Below are positions 24,207 to 33,104 of a DNA stretch of 64,000 nucleotides, one piece after another. The notes beneath the pieces were generated by a model. That model ran no database searches, was not told the origin of the DNA, and saw nothing but the letters and a program-made list of their open reading frames with translations. The DNA is taken from assembly GCA_964599235.1 (NCBI GenBank), contig CAZRDX010000017.1, positions 1 through 64,000 on the forward strand. Reading direction: 5' to 3'. Both the position numbers and the translations under genes were made by a program. The stretch's first letter is position 1. Every line of letters starts with the position of its first letter. The DNA comes from DRPN01 sp964599235. GTDB taxonomy: Bacteria > Bacteroidota > Bacteroidia > Bacteroidales > VadinHA17.

Positions 24207-26078
24207 TCATTCGAAATCAAGGTCAAAGAGTTTCTTCATATGGTCCAGATCGGGGTTCTTTTTTTTCAGGTATTCGAATTTTTCTTCAGGGGTATAGGGT
24301 TTTTTTGTTCCGTTCCCCTTTATTTCCTCCACGTCGATCCGCAGGATGATGTGGTCATTGTGCAAGGTTTCCCGCAGGTGGTCCAACAGGTCGGGCAGAA
24401 GGTCTCTTTCGAAGTTCTCCTTGAGGTTCTTATTCTCCACGGTGATGCGGACAGTAAGTGCTTCGGGGAGGTCGGGGTCATGGGAGCGCAGTGCGGCGGC
24501 CAGACGGGGTTTGTCGCGGTCGAGACTGCCGGCATAGGCCAGCCATACTTCTTTCAGGCGCGCTTCGTCAAAGGGTTCATCCCTTTCCCGTTTCTCCCTC
24601 TCTGTCCCGGCTTTCTCCTCTTCGGCCTTCTCCTGCTCAGACTGCAGGGTAGCTGCACCCTCTTCCAGTGCAGAACGGATGTTGATGGTATCCAGGTCGG
24701 TATCATGGTCCTTCAGGAACGATCCTTTTCCCGCAGCGGTTTTCTCTTCCCGCCGGACCTCCGGAATGTTCGCGGCCTTCTCCTGATGATCCTGCCGTGA
24801 CTTCTTCTCCTCCTTAGCCGGTTCTTTTTCCACCGGGGGGGATGGGGGGATCTTCTGCCCGGCCACCACCTCTTTCTTCTCCTCTTTCCTGATCGTTCCG
24901 TCGCCGGCGATATTTCCGCTTTTGCCCTTATTGTCGGGGTCCTCTTCCGGCAAGGAGGAGGCTTTCAGTTCACGACCGTCGTTTTTTTTTAGATCGCTGA
25001 TCCTCAGGAAGGCGAGTTCAGCGTGAAGACGCTGGTTTTTACTGTCTTTCAGGGTGATATCGAAATGATAGCAGATGTCCAGTGCTCGGAAGAGAAGACC
25101 GGCCGGTATTTCACGTGCCTGGGCAAGATATTTTTCCCGCACGGCTTCACTCACCTCGAGAAGCGGCAGTGTTGCGGCATCCCGGGCCACCAGCAGATCA
25201 CGGAAATGGGCACTCAGCCCCGAGAGCAGCTGCCGGGGCTCAAAACCCTTCATCATCACCTCGTCCAGCAACAGCAATGCCCGCTGCACGTCCCCTTCGA
25301 ACAATGCTCTCGTAATGTTGAAGTAATACTCGTGGTCAAGTATGTTAAGTGTGTCTATCACTGCCTTGTATGTAACCTCTTTACCTGAGAAGCTGACCAT
25401 CTGATCGAAGATACTCAGAGCATCACGTAGGGCACCGTCGGCTTTGCGGGCAATGACATTGAGCGCTTCTGGCTCGGCATGAATGCCCTCCTGTGAAGAT
25501 ACATATTCCAGATGCTTCACTATATCCTCCACGGTGATCCTGTTGAAATCGAAAACCTGACATCGCGAAAGGATGGTGGGTAGCACCTTGCCCTTCTCGG
25601 TAGTGGCCATGATGAAGATGGCGTAATGGGGAGGCTCTTCCAGCGTTTTCAGGAAAGCGTTGAAGGCCTGCTGGGTAAGCATATGAACCTCGTCAATGAT
25701 GTAAACGCTGTATTTCCCCATCTGTGGAGGTATCCTCACCTGGTCGATCAGGTCTCGTATATGTTCCACCTTGTTGTTGGAGGCTGCGTCCAGTTCGTGG
25801 ATGTTGTAGGAGCGGTTTTCCATGAAGAGACGGCAGGACTCACACTCGTTACAGGGCTCCCCTTCAGGTGAAGGGTTCTCGCAGTTGATCGTCTTAGCCA
25901 GGATGCGGGCCACGGTGGTCTTACCCACCCCCCGCGGACCGGAAAAAAGATAGGCCTGGGCCAGATGACCCGAACGGATCGCATTGCGCAAGGTCTGTGT
26001 GACGGTCTCCTGCCCCACTACCTCCCGGAACAGCAACGGCCTGTATTTCCTTGCCGAGACAACATATCGCTCTTCCAT
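24207..26078 (-). CDS. dnaX: DNA polymerase III subunit gamma/tau
   Basis: The 623-residue clamp-loader ATPase shows Walker A GPRGVGKTT (about 47-55), zinc-binding Cys66, Cys76, Cys79 and Cys82, Walker B YIIDEVHML, and a collar domain ending near residue 360. A long charged Lys/Glu-rich linker follows, then a C-terminal domain (about 500-623) that would bind the polymerase. The start is taken at ATG 26078 (MEERYVVSARKYRP). An A9 run in the message at codons 363-366 sits exactly where the clamp-loader core ends, and slippage either way meets a stop within ten codons. A gamma-type short form is therefore plausible. Confidence 0.95.
   Translation of the reverse strand: MEERYVVSARKYRPLLFREVVGQETVTQTLRNAIRSGHLAQAYLFSGPRGVGKTTVARILAKTINCENPSPEGEPCNECESCRLFMENRSYNIHELDAASNNKVEHIRDLIDQVRIPPQMGKYSVYIIDEVHMLTQQAFNAFLKTLEEPPHYAIFIMATTEKGKVLPTILSRCQVFDFNRITVEDIVKHLEYVSSQEGIHAEPEALNVIARKADGALRDALSIFDQMVSFSGKEVTYKAVIDTLNILDHEYYFNITRALFEGDVQRALLLLDEVMMKGFEPRQLLSGLSAHFRDLLVARDAATLPLLEVSEAVREKYLAQAREIPAGLLFRALDICYHFDITLKDSKNQRLHAELAFLRISDLKKNDGRELKASSLPEEDPDNKGKSGNIAGDGTIRKEEKKEVVAGQKIPPSPPVEKEPAKEEKKSRQDHQEKAANIPEVRREEKTAAGKGSFLKDHDTDLDTINIRSALEEGAATLQSEQEKAEEEKAGTEREKRERDEPFDEARLKEVWLAYAGSLDRDKPRLAAALRSHDPDLPEALTVRITVENKNLKENFERDLLPDLLDHLRETLHNDHIILRIDVEEIKGNGTKKPYTPEEKFEYLKKKNPDLDHMKKLFDLDFE
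24982..24990 (-). other. A9 slippery run inside dnaX
   Basis: Nine T on the plus strand give A9 in the dnaX message (CTA AAA AAA AAC). One added A leads to Lys-Lys-Lys-Arg-Arg-Ser then TGA; one lost A also reaches TGA within a few codons. Thermus dnaX makes its gamma subunit by transcriptional slippage on A9, so this may do the same. Confidence 0.55.
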
Positions 26079-26154
26079 AACCAATGAATATTCAATGTAT
26101 TAGAACCGGCAATCTGAACCCGTGATTCACATCTCTCACCCCCTTCCGGTCATA

Positions 26155-26162
26155 CAAAGATA
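26155..26162 (-). promoter_or_regulatory. Candidate -7 element for dnaX
   Basis: The minus strand reads TATCTTTG, matching TAnnTTTG, 76 bp upstream of the dnaX start. It is back to back with the ribosomal-protein promoter. The -33 region has only a T-rich stretch. Confidence 0.45.
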
Positions 26163-26217
26163 ACCAAACGGCCCGAAAAAGGTGAGGCTTTCCCGTAAGA
26201 AAAAGGGAGAGAGATAT

Positions 26218-26248
26218 TTTGCAGTGGAGAAAATTTGTTCTATTTTTG
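26218..26248 (+). promoter_or_regulatory. Promoter of the rpsF-rpsR-rplI operon
   Basis: TTTG (26218-26221), a 19-bp spacer and TATTTTTG (26241-26248) match the Bacteroidota consensus, 40 bp upstream of rpsF. Confidence 0.75.
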
Positions 26249-26288
26249 CAGCCCAAATTGCAAAGTGTTCTAACCAAAAACAATTGAC

Positions 26289-26660
26289 ATGTTGAACCAG
26301 TACGAAACCGTTTTCATTGCAACTCCCGTTTTGTCTGAGAATCAGATGAAGGAAACGGTAAAAAAGATCAAGTCGGTGATCACCGGCAATGGAGGAGAGA
26401 TCGTCCATGAAGAGAACTGGGGGCTCAGGAAACTGGCCTATCCGATCCAGAAGAAATCGACCGGGTTCTATTACCTGATCGAGTTCCGCGCCGAAGGCAG
26501 CCTCATCGAGAAACTGGAAACGGAATACCGGCGTGATGAGCGCATCATCCGTTTCCTCACTTTCCGCATGGACAAGTATGCCATCGAGTATGCGGAAAAG
26601 AAAAGAAGGAAGAAGCAGGAAGGCAACAATGAAAAAACCGAAAACAAAGTGGAGGAATAG
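26289..26660 (+). CDS. rpsF: Ribosomal protein S6
   Basis: The 123-residue protein has the S6 core from MLNQYETVFIATPVLSENQ through RRDERIIRFLTFRMD, then a basic/acidic tail (KKRRKKQEGNNEKTENKVEE). S6 binds S18 on the central domain of 16S rRNA in the 30S platform. It is the first gene of a classic rpsF-rpsR-rplI operon, 3 bp before rpsR. Confidence 0.97.
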   Translation: MLNQYETVFIATPVLSENQMKETVKKIKSVITGNGGEIVHEENWGLRKLAYPIQKKSTGFYYLIEFRAEGSLIEKLETEYRRDERIIRFLTFRMDKYAIEYAEKKRRKKQEGNNEKTENKVEE

Positions 26661-26663
26661 GAT

Positions 26664-26933
26664 ATGGCACAGAATGAAAGTGAGATCCGTTATCTGACCC
26701 CGCCGTCGGTCGAGATCAAGAAAAAGAAGTATTGCCGGTTCAAGAAGAACCGTATCAAGTATGTGGATTACAAGGATCCCGAGTTCCTCAAGAAGTTCCT
26801 GAACGAACAGGGCAAGATCCTGCCGCGTCGCATCACGGGAACGTCGCTGAAGTATCAGCGCAAGGTGGCCCGCGCCATCAAGCGTGCCCGTCATCTGGCC
26901 CTGCTTCCTTATGTCACGGACCTTTTAAAATAG
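26664..26933 (+). CDS. rpsR: Ribosomal protein S18
   Basis: The 89-residue protein shows the S18 core: CRFKKNRIKYVDYKDPEFLKKFL, then GKILPRRITGTSLKYQRKVARAIKRARHLALLP with the RNA-binding basic cluster (key residues given, run split by the linker). It pairs with S6 from the preceding gene. It lies 12 bp upstream of rplI, with AGGAGG just before the rplI start. Confidence 0.97.
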   Translation: MAQNESEIRYLTPPSVEIKKKKYCRFKKNRIKYVDYKDPEFLKKFLNEQGKILPRRITGTSLKYQRKVARAIKRARHLALLPYVTDLLK

Positions 26934-26945
26934 GAGGAAAGAACC

Positions 26946-27395
26946 ATGGAGATTATTCTGAAAGAGGATATGCCCCGTCTGGGCCACAAGGATGATGTGG
27001 TGAAGGTCAAAGACGGATATGCAAGGAACTATCTGATTCCCAAGGGCTATGCCATCCCGGCCACCGAATCTGCCAAAAAGGTGCTGGCCGAGAACAAAAG
27101 ACAGCGTGCCCATAAGGAGGAGAAGATCCGCAACGAAGCCCTCGAGACGGCCAAGAAACTGGAAGGCGTCACCCTGAGCATCGCCACAAAGACCAGCTCC
27201 ACAGGCAAGATCTTCGGATCGGTCACCAACATACAGATCGCCGAAGCTCTCCGGGAAAAAGGTTTCGAGATCGACAGGAAGATGATCTCCTTCAAGGAGG
27301 AGAGCATCAAGGAGGTGGGCAAGTATGTGGCCATCGTCAAGCTCCACAGGGATGTCATCGTGGAAGTGCCTTTCGAGGTGGTTCCGGAGGAATAG
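26946..27395 (+). CDS. rplI: Ribosomal protein L9
   Basis: The 149-residue protein starts MEIILKEDMPRLGHKDDVVKVKDGYARNYL, the rRNA-binding N-domain of L9, followed by the long connecting helix (about 45-75) and the C-terminal domain ending in VEVPFEVVPEE. L9 sits at the base of the L1 stalk. It is the last gene of the operon and is followed by a strong terminator. Confidence 0.97.
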   Translation: MEIILKEDMPRLGHKDDVVKVKDGYARNYLIPKGYAIPATESAKKVLAENKRQRAHKEEKIRNEALETAKKLEGVTLSIATKTSSTGKIFGSVTNIQIAEALREKGFEIDRKMISFKEESIKEVGKYVAIVKLHRDVIVEVPFEVVPEE

Positions 27396-27423
27396 GGAAG
27401 AACCTGGAAATATTTTCGAGAAG

Positions 27424-27456
27424 AAAAGGGCTGCCGATCGGCAGCCCTTTCTTTTT
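27424..27456. terminator. Bidirectional terminator between rplI and ridA
   Basis: A perfect 20-bp palindrome (GGGCTGCCGA and its complement, 27428-27447) has A residues to the left and a T-rich run to the right. It serves rplI and the convergent ridA. Confidence 0.9.
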
Positions 27457-27492
27457 CATGCCATGGGAGAGCTGATCCTCTCCTGCTGATCT

Positions 27493-27867
27493 TTATTTGG
27501 CAGCCACCGCCTCGATCTCTACGAGGGCTCCCAGCGGCAGGGCGGCTACCTGGAAGGCGGCACGCGCAGGAGGATTCTCCGGGAAATAACGGGCATAGAC
27601 CTCGTTCATGGCCTGAAAATCACCGATGTTGCTGAGATAGACCGTACATTTCACCACATCGTGAAGGCTGTAGCCGCCGGCCATCAGGATCATCTTCAGG
27701 TTCTCGAGTGCCTGTTCGGTCTGGGCAGCGATCCCTTCCTTCAGTCCTCCCCCGCCTGGAACCATCCCCAGCTGGCCTGAGACAAAAAGCAGCCCCCCTG
27801 CCTCCACAGCCTGACTGTATGGCCCTACAGCCCGGGGAGCTTTGGATGTCTGGATGATCTTTTTCAT
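27493..27867 (-). CDS. ridA: RidA family enamine/imine deaminase
   Basis: The 124-residue protein has the YjgF/YER057c/UK114 fold signatures: APRAVGPYSQAVEAGGLLFVSGQ, the middle VVKCTVYLSNIGDF and the terminal PPARAAFQVAALPLGALVEIEAVA with the conserved Arg. RidA hydrolyses reactive 2-aminoacrylate-type enamines released by PLP enzymes. The start is at 27867 (MKKIIQTSKAPRA), the conserved N terminus. It lies 71 bp downstream of lptD on the same strand. Confidence 0.95.
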   Translation of the reverse strand: MKKIIQTSKAPRAVGPYSQAVEAGGLLFVSGQLGMVPGGGGLKEGIAAQTEQALENLKMILMAGGYSLHDVVKCTVYLSNIGDFQAMNEVYARYFPENPPARAAFQVAALPLGALVEIEAVAAK

Positions 27868-27938
27868 ACCTTCTTGCTTTTGACGGTTGAAAATAAGAAA
27901 AGTTCCGGTATCTCCAACCCTGCCGCGAGACACCATGA

Positions 27939-30644
27939 TCACCGGTCGTACCAGCCTTTGCGCTTCTGGAATTTCAGGTCCTTCAGTACCGATGAACGGA
28001 TGTTGATCAGAAAGGTATAGCTCTGATGATAGCCTATGGGCACCCACGAAATGCTCATCTCCCAGCAATGAAGGTCCCGGTGGATGTTCAATGATGTGTA
28101 CGTAAGTTTGTTGAGCTTGAAATCCCATCCGGTATTGCCGGAGACCTTCCATTTGGGGGTGAGGCTGAGACTGGCATTGACATTGAGGGTCTGAACAATG
28201 GAAGAGGTCCGTCCCGGCTTGCTGTAGTTGATGTTGTAGCGGATACGGACATCCCACGGGATATTGAAATAGTCATAGTCGGCAGGAGATTGTTCGGGTG
28301 CCGGCTGGGTTCCTGCCAGGGGTTTTTCCTGATCGATCCCAAGCAGTTCGGGGGTTCCCATGTTCCTTTGTTCGGCCTGTCCTCCCCCTTTTTTGTTTCC
28401 TCCCATGAAGTGCATGCTCAGAGCCATGTTGAGACGGGTCGCACGGAACGGCTTGCCCGTGACACTGAAGTTCGACTGGTCGACGGGCCGTCCGGACGGA
28501 CCCAGGGCATAAGGATCCAGGACCCCCCCAAAAGTGAGCTGCAGATTGTTCTTCCAAAGCGTGGTACGCCCGTTGAAACTCACCGGGGCCCATCGCATCG
28601 AATCGGCGAAAATATTGTAACTCGTGGTAAAATTGAGACTCTCCAGCAACTTGACCTTTTTGGTATCCTTACCCGTCGTATCGTTGGGCGTACGTACCTT
28701 CATCTCCACATTGTTGTTCAGGGAAAAATTGATCATACCGCTGCGTCCCGGCAAAGAGGGGGTTCCGTAGATCTCTTTTTCATAGATGGAATACCTGTAT
28801 TCGGGATTCGTGGCTTTGGTGGTATCGATGATCACCCGGTAATAGTCCGGCATGATGGAATTCATATCGGGCACGTAAGTGAAGCTCACCGCGGGGGTCA
28901 TGACATGCCGTACGGCCACCACCTTCGATTCCGGGTTCTTGAAAACGTACATCCCGAAGATCTTGGGGTTGAGTGTCAGGCTCACCGAAGGAAGCAGCGA
29001 ATGGGCATACTGGATCCTGCGGACCGTATCGGTGACAAGATAGGAACGGTAACGGTTCGTCGCCGTATCCAGCTCGTATTCGAAATGTTTCTCGATGTTC
29101 CTGGTATAAAGCATTCCCGTATAACGGATACGGGGGGTGATGTTGAAGTTGTTGAAGGGCTTGAGGTTAACACCGACGGGGATGGAATGACGAAAACCAT
29201 TGGTCATGTTATCAAACACATGGGAAGTGAAGAGCAACGAGTCGATGGTACGTACCCTGTTGTCGAGGGTCGCGTTGTAGGTGAGGTCGATGTTGTCGTA
29301 CCAGTGTTGGGCGGTGGAACGCTTGCCCCGGAAAGGATAGACCCGGTTCATGTTGAAAGCCAGTTTGGGGAGGTTCATGTCCACCGAGCGGGTGCGTGAG
29401 TTCTGTGAATGGTTCAGGCTGCCGGAGAAGTTGAAAGGGGTGCCGGGCCAGCGTTTGGAGAAAGAAATGCTCGAGGTCTTGGTATTGGTGAGATAGTCCT
29501 GGGCGTTGTAGCTGTGGTTGCGGTCATATGAGGAAGAGCTCAGCTTCACCGAAGCGTTGAAGTTGCTCGTCGGGTTGGCCTTGCTGTCCTGACGGTAGTT
29601 CCACGTGACGGAATAGTCGCTGCGGGACACGTAATTGCCCACATCCAGGCTGCCTTCCACGTTTTTGTAGTAACTCAGACCGAAATTACCGGAAAATTTG
29701 TATCTCTTGCGGTAATTGCTTCCCAGCTTCACTCCCCAGGTACCGTTGGTGAAGATATCTCCGGTGATGCTCAGGTCGAAATAGTCGTTGAGAGCAAAAT
29801 AATATCCCCCGTTGCGCAGGAAGAATCCGCGGTTTCTTTCTTCGCCGTACTCCGGGATAAGGATGCCGGAGGCATGTGTCTTTTTCATGGGGAAGAAGCC
29901 GAAAGGCACGGCCACGGGCAACGGCACATCGGCGATCACCATGTACGCCGGGCCGGAGATGATCTCTTTGCCCGGGATCACTTCAGCCTTGGTAAGGGCT
30001 ATGTAGTAATGAGGATGAGGGGCATCGCAGGTGGTGTATTTGGCCCCTTTGATGTCAAAGGCTCCGCTTTCCTGACGTTTGGTGATGGAGCTGTGCAGAA
30101 AACCGCCTTCCTGCTGGGTCACCACCCCCTGGATATAACCTTTTCGTGTCCTGAAGTTGTATCGCATCGTCTCCGACTCGAACTCCTCGTTCCCCTGGGA
30201 AAAACGGGGTTTACCCGTGACCTTGCCGCTTGTGTCGGGCAAACCTTTGGCAAAAACCTCGTTACGAACGAAATCGATCTCGATGTATTCGGCTTTGAGG
30301 GTGATGTCCTTGTAATCCACCTCGGCTTCTCCATAGAGATAGGCTTTGCGTTCGTCCATGTCCATCACGAGAGAGTCACGCGCCTTGTACTGGATCGGAG
30401 CATCGATGACATCCCCTCCGGAAGGAGCAAGGGAATCGGAGCGGACAAGGGTATCCTGCGCGGGACGAAGGGTATCCTCCTGCGGCAACACCGGGAACCC
30501 GGCGGTATCGGGCCGGAGGTATTTCACCGTGGGGATCTCCTGTCCCTCTGCCAACGAAAAATAGGTCAGAAAGGACAGAAAAAGAAAAATCTTTTTATGC
30601 CGCCAGAATATACTATTTTTGTATGTCCTATGTTTTAGTGGCAA
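27939..30644 (-). CDS. lptD: LptD-like LPS-assembly outer-membrane protein
   Basis: The product has about 901 residues: an N-terminal hydrophobic signal (KKIFLFLSFLTYFSLAEG), an OstA-like jellyroll (about 70-180, with ERKAYLYGEAEVDYKDITLKA split by motif) and a long beta-barrel region to the C terminus. PVAVPFGFFPMKK and the ILIPEYGEERNRGFFL segment are typical of Bacteroidota LptD. It inserts lipopolysaccharide into the outer leaflet. No ATG precedes the signal: the frame opens at TTG 30674, which overlaps the likely promoter, so I use TTG 30644. The start is uncertain. Confidence 0.88.
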   Translation of the reverse strand: MPLKHRTYKNSIFWRHKKIFLFLSFLTYFSLAEGQEIPTVKYLRPDTAGFPVLPQEDTLRPAQDTLVRSDSLAPSGGDVIDAPIQYKARDSLVMDMDERKAYLYGEAEVDYKDITLKAEYIEIDFVRNEVFAKGLPDTSGKVTGKPRFSQGNEEFESETMRYNFRTRKGYIQGVVTQQEGGFLHSSITKRQESGAFDIKGAKYTTCDAPHPHYYIALTKAEVIPGKEIISGPAYMVIADVPLPVAVPFGFFPMKKTHASGILIPEYGEERNRGFFLRNGGYYFALNDYFDLSITGDIFTNGTWGVKLGSNYRKRYKFSGNFGLSYYKNVEGSLDVGNYVSRSDYSVTWNYRQDSKANPTSNFNASVKLSSSSYDRNHSYNAQDYLTNTKTSSISFSKRWPGTPFNFSGSLNHSQNSRTRSVDMNLPKLAFNMNRVYPFRGKRSTAQHWYDNIDLTYNATLDNRVRTIDSLLFTSHVFDNMTNGFRHSIPVGVNLKPFNNFNITPRIRYTGMLYTRNIEKHFEYELDTATNRYRSYLVTDTVRRIQYAHSLLPSVSLTLNPKIFGMYVFKNPESKVVAVRHVMTPAVSFTYVPDMNSIMPDYYRVIIDTTKATNPEYRYSIYEKEIYGTPSLPGRSGMINFSLNNNVEMKVRTPNDTTGKDTKKVKLLESLNFTTSYNIFADSMRWAPVSFNGRTTLWKNNLQLTFGGVLDPYALGPSGRPVDQSNFSVTGKPFRATRLNMALSMHFMGGNKKGGGQAEQRNMGTPELLGIDQEKPLAGTQPAPEQSPADYDYFNIPWDVRIRYNINYSKPGRTSSIVQTLNVNASLSLTPKWKVSGNTGWDFKLNKLTYTSLNIHRDLHCWEMSISWVPIGYHQSYTFLINIRSSVLKDLKFQKRKGWYDR
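30614..30621 (+). promoter_or_regulatory. Candidate -7 element for the amidase/MCE operon
   Basis: TATTTTTG matches TAnnTTTG about 77 bp upstream of the amidase start. It lies inside the divergent 5' end of lptD. Confidence 0.45.
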
Positions 30645-30671
30645 GCGGAGTGGTCGTTTGGAACACCACGG

Positions 30672-30679
30672 CAAAACTA
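30672..30679 (-). promoter_or_regulatory. Candidate -7 element for lptD
   Basis: The minus strand reads TAGTTTTG, matching TAnnTTTG, just upstream of the lptD signal sequence. It argues for a translation start downstream of 30667. Confidence 0.4.
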
Positions 30680-30697
30680 ACGAAATTCAATGAGAAG

Positions 30698-31816
30698 ATG
30701 ATGGAGGCCCGGCAGAACAATCCGGTCGGCAGAGGAAGCCGGCAGCTGTGGATGTTCCTGGTCCTGCTGACCGCCTTTGCTCCTTTTCTGCCGGCCCAGG
30801 AACAGGAGCCTCATTACCGGGTGAAGAAGGTGGTGATCGACGCCGGTCACGGTGGCAAAGACCCCGGTACACTGGGACGTCACAGCATGGAAAAAGACAT
30901 CGCCCTGGCCATCGCCCTCAAGCTGGGTAAATACATAGAAGAGAACATCCCCGGTGTCGAGGTGATCTATACCCGTAAGACCGATGAATTCATCGAGTTG
31001 CACCGACGTGGAGACATTGCCAACAAGGCCCATGCCGACCTGTTCATCTCGATCCACTGCAACTCCAACCCCAAGCCCAACATCATGGGTGCGGAAACAT
31101 ACGTGATGGGGATCGACAAGGACAACCGCAACATGGAGGTGGTGAAGAAGGAAAACGACGTCATCACCTTGGAAGACAACTACAAGCAACACTATGAAGG
31201 GTTCGATCCCAACGATCCCGTTTCGATGATCTCCTTCAACATGACCAGGAACGTTTACCGTTCCCAGAGCCTGGAGTTTGCCGCTCTCGTACAAGACCAG
31301 TTCCGGCGACGTGCAGGCAGGCCCGACAGGGGAGTGCGACAGGCCATGTTCCTGGTACTGTGGAAAACCTACATGCCGAGTGTGCTCATCGAGACCGGTT
31401 TTCTTTCCAATGCGCGCGAGGAGGCTTTCCTGCGCTCCGAGAACGGTCAGGCGATCATCGCCTCGGCCATCTTCCGCGCTTTCCGTGAATACAAGAACCG
31501 CATCGAGAGCCGGAGCAATTTCTCCTTCGATGAGAAACCCACCATCCGGCCCTGGCTCGGGGTGCAGGTGATGGCCTCTGCACGGAAAATCCCCACCGAC
31601 AACAGAAAACTCAGGAAATACGAATACGAAAAGGTGACCGAGATCAGCGACGGAAAAGTCTATAAATACATCATCGGTCATGCCTCTACCCTCGAAGAGG
31701 CAAAAAAACTGAAAAAGGAACTTGAAAAGAATTTCCCGGACGCTTTCGTGGTGGCTGTTAAAAAAGGACGGATCATCCCGCTCCGCGAAGCCCTGCAGGA
31801 GCTGAACGATAAATAA
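30698..31816 (+). CDS. N-acetylmuramoyl-L-alanine amidase with SPOR-like domain
   Basis: The 372-residue exported hydrolase has a signal segment (WMFLVLLTAFAPFLPAQ) and an Amidase_3 domain with zinc ligands in DAGHGGKDPG, Glu in MEKDIALAIA and His in FISIHCNSN, plus catalytic Glu in SVLIETGFLSN. The last 75 residues (YKYIIGHASTLEEAKKLKKE onward) resemble a SPOR peptidoglycan-binding domain. It cleaves septal peptidoglycan at the lactyl-amide bond. The start is taken at 30698, where ATG ATG begins the signal peptide. The MCE gene follows by 20 bp. Confidence 0.93.
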   Translation: MMEARQNNPVGRGSRQLWMFLVLLTAFAPFLPAQEQEPHYRVKKVVIDAGHGGKDPGTLGRHSMEKDIALAIALKLGKYIEENIPGVEVIYTRKTDEFIELHRRGDIANKAHADLFISIHCNSNPKPNIMGAETYVMGIDKDNRNMEVVKKENDVITLEDNYKQHYEGFDPNDPVSMISFNMTRNVYRSQSLEFAALVQDQFRRRAGRPDRGVRQAMFLVLWKTYMPSVLIETGFLSNAREEAFLRSENGQAIIASAIFRAFREYKNRIESRSNFSFDEKPTIRPWLGVQVMASARKIPTDNRKLRKYEYEKVTEISDGKVYKYIIGHASTLEEAKKLKKELEKNFPDAFVVAVKKGRIIPLREALQELNDK

Positions 31817-31836
31817 ACCAACAGAAAATACACCAT

Positions 31837-32772
31837 ATGAGCACAAAAAAATATTCGATCGAGATCAAAGTAGGCATTATCATGACCCTTGCCCTGGTGG
31901 TCTTCATCTGGTTGTTCAATTATGTGAAAGGCCTTAATATCCTCAAGCCCATTCACAGTTATTATGCGGTTTACTCGGACATCAACGGCCTGCAGGAGTC
32001 GAATCCGGTTTTTCTGAACGGTTACAAGATCGGGCTGGTGGATGAGATCCATTTTTACCCCGACAATTCAGGAAGGCTGGTGGTGGTGATGGCCATTGAA
32101 GAGGACATCCGTATCCCTGAGGATTCGAGAGCGGTGCTTTTCAATGCCGACATCATGGGCACCAAGGCCATACGCATTGAGGAAGGACCTTCCTCCGGGT
32201 TCCTGGAATACGGGGACACCATCGCCACGGAAGTGGAACAGAGTCTGATGGACCAACTCAATGAAGAGCTGGAACCGCTGAAGGAGAAGACCGAGCGGTT
32301 GATTGTCTCTCTCGATTCGGTGGTGACCCTCGTACACGGCATGCTCAGCGGAGGGATGGGTCACGATCTCACGGCCATGACCCATGACTTACGTCAGACC
32401 GCCTCTCACCTGAAACGCTCTTCTTATGTTCTTGATACCATGCTTACCGACCAGAAAGGGACGGTACAGACCATGCTGGCACAGGTGAACCACGATCTGG
32501 AGCAGCTTGACCATATCCTCAGCAACCTTTCCCAGGTAAGTGACAGTCTGAGTGAGGCCGAGCTGCGATCAGCCATCAACAACCTGAACAGCACCCTCGC
32601 ACAGACAGCTCTGCTGATGAAACGTATCAACGCCGGGGAAGGCTCGCTGGGCAAACTCACCACCGACGACAGCCTCTACATCGCCATCCGTACCATCACC
32701 CTCCGGCTGGATACCCTCGTCGACAAGATCATCGAGAACCCCAAAAAATACATCCGGGTGAAACTTTTCTGA
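31837..32772 (+). CDS. MCE/MlaD family lipid-transport protein
   Basis: The 311-residue protein has one N-terminal membrane anchor (about 8-28, GIIMTLALVVFIWLF), an MCE domain (about 38-118, with VYSDINGLQESNPVFLNGYKIGLVDEI) and a long alpha-helical/coiled-coil C-terminal half (about 135-300). MlaD-type proteins form hexameric rings in the inner membrane that move phospholipids across the periplasm. The ABC partner genes are not in the window. It is 20 bp after the amidase, in an envelope operon. Confidence 0.93.
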   Translation: MSTKKYSIEIKVGIIMTLALVVFIWLFNYVKGLNILKPIHSYYAVYSDINGLQESNPVFLNGYKIGLVDEIHFYPDNSGRLVVVMAIEEDIRIPEDSRAVLFNADIMGTKAIRIEEGPSSGFLEYGDTIATEVEQSLMDQLNEELEPLKEKTERLIVSLDSVVTLVHGMLSGGMGHDLTAMTHDLRQTASHLKRSSYVLDTMLTDQKGTVQTMLAQVNHDLEQLDHILSNLSQVSDSLSEAELRSAINNLNSTLAQTALLMKRINAGEGSLGKLTTDDSLYIAIRTITLRLDTLVDKIIENPKKYIRVKLF

Positions 32773-33104
32773 TCACCCCCTTTTTCCGGGAAGAATGCAT
32801 TTGACAAAAGACAATTTTTCTTTGACGAATTTCTTACCGCCTCAAACCGGATCGACGGAAGGACTTTAACTGAAAAGAGGTAAGGCTTTCATTAACACAG
32901 CCTTATCCTGCAATATGGCAAATGTACTGATATTCAATATGTTAGAGAAATTTTATTTTTTTTCTCATCAAAAGATCTTGTAAATAAAACTCCTAAAGGG
33001 GGAACGAAAAAAACAAGCGCTGGGAGATTTTTTTTTTACATTTTTTTTAACAAAATTGCTTTCCGATTTCACTCCGGTAAAAAATTTCCTAAAGGCTGTT
33101 GACC
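32773..33104. other. AT-rich intergenic region upstream of dnaA, possible oriC
   Basis: The region is 332 bp and non-coding. A weak DnaA-box-like TTATCCTGC lies at 32903-32911, and A/T runs dominate 32925-33090, including a GAGAAA/TTTCTC inverted repeat near 32944-32966 and T-runs at 33029-33049. The AT-rich tract could be an unwinding element. No cluster of consensus TTATCCACA boxes is seen, so an origin is only a possibility; the rest is probably the dnaA promoter and leader. Confidence 0.3.
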
